From: Amphiura filiformis
Lineage: Eukaryota; Echinodermata; Ophiuroidea; Amphilepidida; Amphiuridae
Direction: 5' to 3'
DNA: 64,000 nucleotides
Assembly (NCBI RefSeq): GCF_039555335.1
Contig: NC_092642.1
Location: forward strand, 20,092,382 to 20,156,381
Shown piece by piece: positions 13,401 to 25,400 of this stretch. The translations under genes were made by a program, and so were the position numbers. Numbering within the stretch: position 1 is the stretch's first letter; the number at the start of each line of letters is the position of its first letter. The notes beneath the pieces were generated by a model that was not told the DNA's origin, did not search any database, and saw nothing but the letters and a program-made list of their open reading frames with translations.

Positions 13401-16400
13401 CAGATTAAATCCTTTGACTGTAATAATCTCCTTTTAGAAGATTTATTTCATATTTCAAAGATAAAACAATATTGAAATTTATTTCATATGCATGCATGCA
13501 AAATTACAGCCCATTGTAATGTATGACCCACATTCCACTGCATTAATTAAAAGCTTGTTAAATCCTTAATTACTAAGTTCATTAAAGGCCCTTTCAGTGA
13601 TTTCACAGGAACATTAAAAAAATGGAAATTTGTCAGAGTTGCTTAGAAATAAAGAATAAGTCTACAGAATTTCATTAAACCACTTTTCCCCTGAATACAT
13701 CGACAAATTAGTCAAAAAACAGAAGTTTTAGAAAGGTTTTCTACTTCAACTCTGAGAAAATCGAGATTTTCGTACAGTGCGCCAATTAATCGACTGGAAA
13801 AACTTCCTAGTCCAGTGTTTCTAACACGGGGAAGTAGAGTCTAAATTGATTTAAAACAGACGCTTTTAAGCTACAATTTTGTAGTAGAAAACAAAATAAG
13901 CAATTAAAGATCACCGAGGCAAACTAACGGTCAATTCAAATATGAAAAACAGTTAAAATTGTGTATTTTGTTTAAAATAGTAGCTACTGATGTAATAAGT
14001 AGTAGAAACAATACGCAACGTGTGTTGGTACGTGGAGAGTGAGCTTCTTTCGATCTCGAGTCAGACTTTTTGTACTGTCAGTATCAAAAGTCCAGAATCA
14101 TGTAAATGCTTTATTTTGTCTAAAATACACGGCTTTCGACCGAACCACTAGCAGGCTATGTTAGCACATCTATGCCAATTACAAAGGTACCAAAATCTGA
14201 ATTTTGATGATTTTTACGATCGTCCGGATGAGCAAATCACTGAATGGGCCTTTAACATTAACTAGGCAATTATAGTTATAGAAAGTTAAAAAATAAGATT
14301 AACATTATGCAAAATGCATTTTTACTTCTACTAGGTAACAAAGTGCATAAATTTTATTAATGAACATCAACTTCCCATTGGAATTACACAGAGCTCCTCC
14401 GCTTCCGGCTCCTCCACTTCCGGCACCACCCCTGACTAATTAACTTGATTAAGCTGTTGTAATTAATTAATACATTTGTTTAATTGTATTTGTTATTAAT
14501 TCATTAGATTAATAATTTATCTTCAAATTAAGACCAAAACCATTTGTTCATGATGAATTTTAGCAAAAATATAGGAATAAGTAGACAAAATGATTTAGCA
14601 AAATGTGACAGCACCACCTTTTTTAGGGTCCCAGTATAAAAAACATGACCATATGTGGTATTTTTTTTATTTAGGGTCAAAGGTCATTAAGGGGCCACTT
14701 CCGGTACAAAACGAAATACCTTTAAAATGCTTCTTCTGCCACAAATAACGTCGGACAGTAACACCACTTGCATACATGCATTGTTGTTATCCAGTGTCAT
14801 TAAGGGGTCACTTCCGGTATAAAACGAAAAACCTTCAAAAATTTTTATTTGCTAACAAAAACATAGGACAGTAACGGTATGTTCACACATAAATTGTAAT
14901 TACCCTGTATATATGTGGTATTTTTTTTTATTTAGGGTCAAAGGTCATTAAGGGGCCACTTCCGGTACAAAACGAAATACCTTTAAAATGCTTCTTCTCC
15001 CACAAATTACGTCGGACAGTAACACCACTTGCATACATGCATTGTTATTATGACATGGTCTCAGATTTGAAGCAGGTTTCACTGCCAAAGTGTGTAAAAA
15101 TTCACCCCAGAGTGAAAATAGCTATGTTTAATTTCTAAGGTGTCTTTTCTAGGGTAAAATTGTTTGTAGAACATGATTTTTTCATCAAAACGCGTGCATC
15201 GTACATCGTTTTGCTACAAAATGTTGATTTGTGCCCGATTTTGCCCGAAAACGCACTTTTTGGGTGACAAAAATTTTCACATGCCAACTTTGTATACTCA
15301 TCGAGTCTACAATATACATAGATATGGCCCTTTAAAATGTTAACATATCAGCTGAGGGTACTATTTGATGGATTCAGGTATTTGTTTTGTGATTGACTTA
15401 ATCATTTGCGCGCCAGAATCATTCAAATATGACATGCCTCGTGACAATTGACATGCCAAAATAAGCCGTTTTCGGCAAAAAAATTGATTTGAAAAATCAT
15501 AACTCTTGATAGGAAGGTGCTACAGTGATGGTTGACCTACCAGGCTATGCAGTATTTAATGGGCTTTCATTTGATACCTAACTTTGTTCATTTTAACTAA
15601 GGGAAAGACTTGCAAAATGTAAAAATGTTTTCCCTACCCCTTAAAATTTTGATGTGTGTAAAAATTCACGCCATTTATAAAAATCGGGATTACAAGAAAA
15701 CTACAAGAGCTATAGGCTTGAAAAACTAATCAGTTATGCACAGTATAAGTTCCTACTTGGGTATAACAATAATATCTTTCCATTCCTTCTCAATTTTCTT
15801 TTCTAATTTTTTTATCAATTTGTGACATCTGTAAATTACGTAAAATTTGGCATTTCGAAAAAATATGAGGGTGACATGTTTAAAAAACTAATCAGTTATT
15901 CCCATGATACAGTACTACAGGGATATAGTACCAAACTTGTACTAAAATGCATATTTTTTGAGTTCTAATTTTTTTAACAAATTGACTCGCCACCCCATTT
16001 TTGAGCAAAATCGGGAACAATTAGTACCTATAATGTGCAATCATGTGACCTATATTCAATGTGTGTGCACCAATCAGATGTCAGACTTGCACTACAACAT
16101 GATGTGAGCCTTGCAGAGCCTTTATAAGTGTGCCAATAGAGTTCAAATATGTTGTGATGATGTTGTCACTTATGGATCTCATATTTTTATTTCCATCAAA
16201 AGCATATCAGAAAAACAATGACAGATTTTGCATTTCTGACTTCAGAAAAACTAATCAGTTATTCCCATGATACAGTACTACAGGGATATAGTATCAAACT
16301 TGTGCTAAAATGCATATTTTTGGAGTTCTAATTTTTTTATCAAATTGACTCGCCACCCCATTTTTGAGCAAAATCGGGAACAATTAGTACCTGTAATATT

Positions 16401-19400
16401 GCGCAATCATGTGACCTATATTCAATGTGTGTGCACCAATCAGATGTCAGACTTGCACTACAACATGAAGTGAGCCTTGCAGAGCCTTTATAAGTGTGCC
16501 AATAGAGTTCAAATATGTTGTGATGATGTTGTCACTTTTGGATCTCATATTTTTATTTCCGTCAAAAGCATATGCCTCTACTGTAATGCTCATATCAGGA
16601 AAACAATGACAGATTGTGCATTTCTGACTTCAGAAATGAATTCTGCACAAAATTTCAGTCTAGAAAACATATTCAAAACAATATTTTTTGAAACTTTATA
16701 TTTTGCCATTTTTGGCAGTCAAACCTGCTTCAAATCTGAAACCGTGTCTTATCCAGTGTCTATGGGGTCCTCACAGATTTGGGGTCAAAGGTCATTAAGG
16801 GGTCACTTCCGGTATAAAACGAAAAACCGTCAAAATTTTTTATTTGCTAAGAAAAACATAGGACAGTAACGGTATGTTCACACATGAATTGTGGGTACCC
16901 AATTCATATGTGGTATTTTTTTATTTGGGGTCAAATGTCATTAAGGGGTCACTTCCGGTCTGAGACGAAAAAACCTTCAAAATGCCCCTTCTGTCACAAG
17001 TAACATAGCAAAGTGGTGCCACATGCACCCATGCATTGACATTAGCCAATGTCTATGGCCGCTTTCATATATTTTGGGGTCAAAGGTCATTAGGGGTAAC
17101 AACACGGCTGTGTTCGTGGGTTAGACCACAGCTTAGTCTAGTTGTTTTTTCGTTTGGCTGTCCAGTTCGGGTTGGTTATTTGTTTGTTTGGACGGGCGAA
17201 AGTAACCATTAATCCACTGTGCAGTTCCAATGCAATAACCGATCAACAAAGGTGCTTGGGTATGGTGGCCTGATGTGCTGAATAGTTTTGTGTCATGTTA
17301 TTTGCATATTTATGAATATTAATGGGCTGATTTGCATATTTTGCTATCATTTTCATTAATCCGCTCTGCAGCGTAAGCAATATCAGATGAAAAGTACAAA
17401 TATAGAATTATAAAGCATCTATATCCCACATACATTCAGCATCCACTTAGTTTAAACTACCTCAATTTTTGCATCAATAGTTCATCAAATTTGCATATCA
17501 TGTTCAAGTATTTTGATTGATTTTGCCTCCTCCATTTGTTTCTTTTTAATTTCCTCAAATCGTGGTGGTCAGTAGCCTGTGTAGCGGTGTCAGTAAAACA
17601 CCCAACACCGCCACCGAAAATAAAACACCGAAATAACCGGGTCAACCGAAAATGAATGACTGGCATGTCAGGCATCAGAACGTCACATGCAATCAATGAT
17701 GGCAAGTGTAAACACCGTCGAAATCACCGTACTCGACAGACTGATTATTGATTTCTGCTTCACTTCTGCCGATCATTATATTATAGAGTAGGCATGCCTC
17801 CTGTACAAACAAAGTAATTTGGGAGGCCAAAATACGCACCTTGAATTTTCGAAATACGAAAAAAAACACAAAAAAAACTTTGAAACCGGCAAATTTGCGT
17901 TTTTGCCAAATAAATACCCCTTTCGTCATGCTCAAATCCTTGAAAGGCCTACATTTTTACCCTCATAAATAAAGTTGCATTTCCCTCACATCTCGCAAAA
18001 CATTTCTTACCTATTCAGATATATATATTTTCCACCAAGATCGTTGTTTATATCCTGGGAATTGTCTATCATTGTTATTCTAAATTCTGAAATTATCAGG
18101 TAATTATCCTGGCACGAATTCTACCAAATCAAAACCGGGATCAAAACATGTGTACGGTACTTTCCCACACATCGCGCGGTCTAAATATAGATTGGGGTTT
18201 GACCTGACCTAGATAATCTAGCGACCCTGGAAGCAAGTACCGTCAGCTGGACCAACTGAATGGATGAGAATATTTTTCGTTGTTTTAAATATCCACAATA
18301 ACAAGAGAAGTAAATAAGACACTCAGACATCATTTTAACGTCATGTGTTTCTTTCTTTTTTTCATAATACTATAAAAACAAAACTAACAAACAAACAAAA
18401 ATGCTGTGATTATTTTTTTTAAATCGAATTCAAACCTGAGAATGGAAAACTTTGATTTAAAAACATTATACGCAAGCACAGCACATGACAGCAGTGCCAT
18501 AAATTGAAATAAATAAATAGATAATCAAAAACAAAAACAAAAAACAGATGAATAAATAATTAAATTACTAAAAAACGGCCTAATTTTTCAAGAAAACACG
18601 CAAGGCATTGTGAAATTGAGAAAAAGAAAGATAAAGAAACACGGCAAGGACTCAATTTTTTTTTAATTTCGTTAAAATCATGCATGGATTTATGATCACA
18701 TTGCTACAAAAAAATCAATGTATCAAAATATAATAATAATAATAATTAAATAATAATAATAATAAATAAAAGCAAACTAATTAACAAAAGCTACGTAAAC
18801 ATGTTGAATATTGTGTTCTAAAAATTGATCATCATGCAGATGGACCTCATTAATCCATTTCATTATTTGTCCGCCAGTATTATTTTTCCGACGACAAACA
18901 TTTCATATTTATAGAATATCGAGGTAAAAAGTTCCCCATACTTTCCCGGTCCCACACTCACAGCGGAAAGGTAGACTATTGCTCATGCTGTAAGAATTTT
19001 CCACTGTGGGAATTTTCCATATAAAAAGTATCTTGACGTTTGTTTGCCTAATTAATTATTCATGAGCTCATCAATTGAAGCATTGGGATGTCTAGGGATT
19101 TTCCGTTCAAAAAAGGGGGAAATCCCTTGGTTTGTCTTGGTATATTAGCTTTGTCACGCCCAATATTTCCATATTTGGGTATTGTTGACATCATCAAACA
19201 ACAGGCATCCAAACCTGACCAATCACAATCAAGATCTCTAAATGATACGGGCGCCCGCCCTTGCTTACTAAATAAGTCAACCCCGCCATGTGGTCTTCTG
19301 TGGGAATATCCCTATCAGGGCCTGGCTTGGAGCCGGCCGCCAATGCATTTGAAACTTTTGAGTGACTGTTCGCCGTGACTAAAAACCGTGCGCTATTTTA

Positions 19401-22400
19401 GCACTGAATGGTAAACAATGACATCGTGAAGAGGCTAGACGTGGACTGGAAGAATTGATAACTCGTGAATAATTTTCCGATTTTCAGAGCAAGTTTGCAC
19501 TATTATTTTTAATTTATTTTTGTTTGTTTTTGATGTGGGAAATGGTCTGGGAAAATCAAAGGAATATTTGAGTATTGTTTGACATTGTGATTTGAATCTT
19601 TTTGTGTGTGTGACTTTTTGTTTTTTTGTTTTTTTGCTCTCGTGGTTCATTTTATACCAGGGCGATTCTAGAGAGTTGGAGGGCGAATCGCCCATCGTGT
19701 GATGGATGCCACCGCGCGTGTCCAGGATCTTTTCATGCGGGGGGCTCAGAGGGGCTTTCAGAGTTATGCAGCAGGGGGCTTAATGGCAAGTAAAAACGGC
19801 TGATTTTACATGATTTTTAACAAAGTGCGGGGAGCTACAGCACCCAAAGCCCCCCCCCCCCGGACATGCCACTGAACGCTGCCTGTATTATAATAATGCT
19901 TTGTAATTGTAAACAGCTCATAATCAACACAAAATCGATTGCCGTGCATGAATACACGGTCTTGTCGGACGCTTTGAGAAATTTAGCGATCTCAAGTGTG
20001 ATTCCAAGTAAGAACCCGGGTAAGAACTCTCTTTTAAAACATCAGAAACCGCCGATGGGCGACGGTGTTTAACTTACTTTTGAGAAACTTAGCGATACTC
20101 AAGTGTAATTCCAAGTAAGAACTCAATTTTAAAAACATCGTATTAAACATAAACATCAAAAACCACCGATGGGCGACGGTGTTATTAAACTTAGTTTGGT
20201 GTCTACCAAACCATCAAAATTTTCGGTGTACACGGTGTATAACGCTTTGATCCACCGTCGAGTGGGTGCTTCAATAGCACCGGTTTTTTTCGGTGTACCG
20301 AATCACCGCTACACGTTATCAGTAGGTGCCATTCAATCACTCGCTGACCCTTGTATCTCCCTTTCTGCTACCATGATTGGTTACTGCCTTTTTATGTTTA
20401 GGCCTACCTATTAAAGTTGATGGGTCCATTTCCTTAAACTATCCTTTACAACTTGTTCAGTGCTTTATGGTTTTTCTGTTTAAATTGCCTCAAGATTTTC
20501 CAGGTCGTTTTCTCCTCATTGGCATTAGTATTGATACACTGAATTCCTTTATGACGTTTCCCCCGGGGACATTTCCCCCATAAAATCCTCATTGCCACCT
20601 CTGTGTAAATTTCCTCAGATATGTGCCCTGTTTCCACATGCCTTCATCCAACTTCTTTTTTTCCTTTTCCATAACATTGGATACCTCCTCTAATGTTGGA
20701 TTGTAAATTTCCTCAAATATGAATTATTACCCATTTTCCTATTCAAACACCCTCACCTTCCCCTTCTCTCTTATTTCTTGAACAATTATGTGAATTCCTC
20801 CAAATTTTGCACAACCAGTGTCTTCAACTTTCCAAGCTTCACTACCTCATGGCCATCATCAATTACTATTAACTTAATATCTTTTGTTGACATCTGTTTC
20901 CCTAACTATGTCATCTTTTACCTCATTCCTCCTCTTCTTTTTATATCCTCTTTTTACACAGCCGTGACGTTAGTCACGGCTGTGTCTTTTTTCTTACAGG
21001 TTCTTTCTTACCTAGCTGGGGGGGTTTACACCCCCCAGCTAGGTACTGTAATGCTATCCATTCTTTCTTCTGGCAACAAATTGCACATTTTTTGCTCTAG
21101 CTCAGACATGCTTTGACCGATTTTGACCTAACTTGATCACAACCATCATTGACCACGACCATACACGTCACCTGACTTTTAGTAGGTTAAAGGTTACAGA
21201 AGGGTCAAATAGGCTAAAAATGTAACATTCTACAATGACGTCACTTGACCATAAGCATCGGCTATACCCAGTGCCCATAGTGAGTAAACAGAATTGGGTT
21301 CAAAGGTCATTAAGGGGGCATTACAGGTATATAACCAAATACCTTCAAAATGCTTCTTCTACCACAAATTACATAGCACAATGACGTCACTTGCACATAT
21401 GCATCAACTATACCCAGTGCCTATAACTTGTACACAGAATTGGGGTCAAAGGTCATTAAAGGGGTAAAATCTTACAATTGCATTATCTGGACATATGTAA
21501 GGGATATGTGGCTCAAACTCATTGACAACAAATCTCATGACCAGGGGAAAATTTTACAGGGGTCAGGTCATAGGTCACGCAGAGGTCAAATCTTAGAAAT
21601 GCATTTTCTGGAAATCTGTAAGGGGTATGGGGCTCAAACTTGGTGACAACCAACTTCATGACCTGAGGAAAATTTTGATACATTTGCAGGGGTCAGGTCA
21701 AAGGTCATCTTAGGTCAAATCTTAGAATTTCATTATCTGGACATCTGTAAGGGGTTCAAAGCTCAAACTCGGTGGAACAATTTAAAGGGGTCAGGTCAAA
21801 GGTCATCCGGGGCTAAATCTTAGAGTTGCGTTATCTGGACATCTGTAAGAGGTATAGGGCTCACTCTCGGTGACAACAAACCTGATGACCAGGGGAACAT
21901 TATTGAACATCTTGCAAGTGGTCAAAGGTAATCTGGGGTCAAATCTTAGAATTGCGTGACAACAAACTTGATGACCAGGGGAAAATTTTTGGAACATTTT
22001 GCAGGGGTCAGGTCAAAGGTCATCTGGGGTCAAATCTTAGAATTGCATTTTCTGGACATCTGTAAGGAGCACGGGACTCAAACTCGGTGACAACAAACCT
22101 CATGACAAGGGAAATATTTTGGAACATTTTGCAGGGGTCAGATACCTCCACAACACCAACAAGCCCCAGCTAGGTTTGTGGTCTATGACCACCATTTGCC
22201 ACTAGTTCTTCTTTCTTTCTTCTGCCGACCACTTCATTTGCTCTAGCACTTAAATGCTTACACCGATTTTAACCTAACTTGGTCACAACCATTATTGACC
22301 ATGCCCCTACATGTCATATGAAACTCGTGGGGTCAAAGGTCACGCAGGGGTCATAGGGGTCAAAAACGTGATTTCAACTCAAAATGCTTCTTCTCTCACA

Positions 22401-25400
22401 GATTACGTAGGACAGTGACACCACTTGCACACATGCATTGTTATTATCTTGTGTCTATGGGGTCCTCACAGATTTGGGGTCAAAGGTCATTAAGGGGTCA
22501 CTTCCGGTATAAAACGAAAAAACTTCAATTTTTTTTATTTGCTAAGAAAAACATAGGACAGTAACGGTATGTTCACACATAAATTGTAGTTACCCTGTGT
22601 ATATGTGGTATTTTTAATTTAGGGTCAAAGGTCATTTAGGGGCCACTTCCGGTATAAAACGAAATACCTTTAAAATGCTTCTTCTCCCACAAATTACGTA
22701 GGACAGTGACACCACTTGCACACATGAATTGTTATTACCCAGTGTCTATGGGGTCCTCACAGATTTGGGGTCAAAGGTCATTAAGGGGTCACTTCCGGTA
22801 TAAAACGAAAAACCTTCAAAATTTTTATTTGCTAAGAAAAACAAAGGACAGTAACGGTATGTTCACACATAAATTGTAGTTACCCTGTGTATATGTGGTA
22901 TTTTTTTAATTTAGGGTCAAAGGTCATTTAGGGGCCACTTCCGGTATAAAACGAAATACCTTTAAAATGCTTCTTCCCCAACAAATTACGTAGGACAGTG
23001 ACACCACTTGCACACATGAATTGTTATTACCCAGTGTCTATGGGGTCCTCACAGATTTGGGGTCAAAGGTCATTAAGGGGTCACTTCCGGTATAAAACGA
23101 AAAACCTTCAAAAATTTTTATTTGCTAAGAAAAACATAGGACAGTAACGGTATGTTCACACATGAATTGTGGTTACCCAATTCATGTGGTATATTTTTTA
23201 TTTCGGGTCAAAGGTCATTAAGGGGTCACTTCCGATCTGAGATGAAAAACCTTCAAAATGCCCCTTCTGCCACAAGTAACATAGCAAAGTGATGCCACGT
23301 GCACCCATGCATTGACATTAGCCAATGTCTATGGGGTTTTCATATATTTTGGGGTCAAAGGTCATTGGGGGTTACAACACGGCTGTGTTACGTAGGACAG
23401 TGACACCACTTGCACACATGAATTGTTATTACCCAGTGTCTATGGGGTCCTCACAGATTTGGGGTCAAAGGTCATTAAGGGGTCACTTCCGGTATAAAAC
23501 GAAAAACCTTCAAAAATTTTTATTTGCTAAGAAAAACAAAGGACAGTAACGGTATGTTCACACATAAATTGTAGTTACCCTGTGTATATGTGGTATTTTT
23601 TTAATTTAGGGTCAAAGGTCATTTAGGGGCCACTTCCGGTATAAAACGAAATACCTTTAAAATGCTTCTTCCCCAACAAATTACGTAGGACAGTGACACC
23701 ACTTGCACACATGAATTGTTATTACCCAGTGTCTATGGGGTCCTCACAGATTTGGGGTCAAAGGTCATTAAGGGGTCACTTCCGGTATAAAACGAAAACC
23801 TTCAAAAATTTTATTTGCTAAGAAAAACATAGGACAGTAACGGTATGTTCACACATGAATTGTGGTTACCCAATTCATGTGGTATATTTTTTATTTCGGG
23901 TCAAAGGTCATTAAGGGGTCACTTCCGACCTGAGATGAAAAACCTTCAAAATGCCCCTTCTGCCACAAATAACATAGCAAAGTGATGCCACGTGCACCCA
24001 TGCATTGACATTAGCCAATGTCTATGGGCTTTTCATATATTTTGGGGTCAAAGGTCATTGGGGGTTACAACACGGCTGTGTTCGTGGTCTGGGAACTTCT
24101 TGTGTGATGCTTTAATTTTCAATTTGTGACAAAGCATGCATCGAGAGCGCCATTAACGACCCGCCTTAGGGCCCCTGGTGGAGAAAGGAGAAACCTTACT
24201 TGAGAACTCTAGCTTCGAATTTGCACACGATGGTTACACATTCGTTGCTAGAGTGCGTTGCTATCTTTTTTTCGGTCGGACAGCGGTGCAATTTTTTGCA
24301 CAGGTGGTTATTTATTCTGTTAATGTTGAAATTTGGATGAAAGTTATTTCGATGGGTCAACCGTATCTTTTGAGCAAGATTTGTCTATTTTGGACAGTTA
24401 CAAATTTTGCTGAAGTGTAATTATTACAACATTTTTTGATGCAATCGCCTGTCGTGATCGGCTGTGTTTACTTCTGAACTTCCATTGCTTCACACAGTAT
24501 CATGCTTCAGTGAATCCAACTAGATTTTGAATGCAATGGTCTCTAGTCTAGAATGTGCAGCTATCGGTGAGCAAATTCTTGGCTAGAGTTCTTGAGCAAG
24601 AGAAACCTTTCACACAATTTTTGACAATTTAAGGGGGTACTACACCCCTCAATAAATTAGTGACTATTTTTGCATTTTTCTCAAAAACTAATAACACCCT
24701 GGTAACAAAGTTATGTATATTATAGGGGCAAGGAATCAATTACTACACTGAAATTTCAGTGATTCCAAGACAAGCGGTTCGATATTTGTGATAGAAAATG
24801 AGGTACCGCTAGGATGTACCTCATTTCCTATCATATTTACTGAACCGCTTGTCTTGGTTCACTGAAATTTCAGTGTAGTAATTGGATTCCTTGCCCCAAT
24901 AATATACATATATATACATATGCACGAATGGAAATACCCATCCGATCGTCTACCCAGGGTAAGGTTACCCTGGGTAGACTCTATTATTACTTTGTAAAAA
25001 TCTGGATATGTATCCGTGTGCTGTTACTAACCATGCTAACACAGACAGGGTATATGACGTATGACTTCTTGCCAACGTGTAATGTCTATGAACATTATAC
25101 ATTAAGTTTCTATTACCCAGTACTTGTATTATTTACTTTATTCTTCCTTTATATTTTTAGTTTCTTTATCTTTCTAACATTCCAAACACCGGACAAACCC
25201 CATCTCTTCTTACTCTTCATATTCTGAACTTACACGTGTTCTCATGGTTATGGATTAATAAAACTGGCCATATTAAATTGTAAATACTAACTTGGACTAC
25301 CGTAACATGTACCAAGGCCATTTACACGCTACGGACGTTCCGTGCTGTGTAAACACTGGGAACGCTGCTAATGTCATACTCATGAACTGGTCATGCTGGT

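Larger units (their letters stand above)
12329..17119. repeat. Composite repeat block 1 (hairpin start, DR1-bearing units)
   Basis: It opens with a hairpin of stem ACACAGCCGTGAC and loop GTTA, and ends AACACGGCTGTGTTCGTGG; the same ends bound the block at 20956. It contains tandem-like units with GGGGTCAAAGGTCATTAAGG, CACTTCCGGTATAAAACGA and GACAGTAACGGTATG. Two other elements (13582-14255, 15052-16749) are inserted. Short frames inside are repeat translation only. Confidence 0.7.

Noticed and set aside
16477-16869. 130-codon plus-strand open frame
   Set aside because: It spans the end of one repeat element and the start of a DR1-bearing unit; a parallel frame recurs at 23325-23549 from the same unit, so it is repeat translation.
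17579-20330. Possible TIR element bounded by GTGTAGCGGTG
   Set aside because: Only about 11 bp match inverted and no further arm pairing was found.
22190-24060. CRISPR-like array appearance of regularly spaced repeats
   Set aside because: Units are about 145-290 bp tandem repeats with no unique spacers, in an animal intron.
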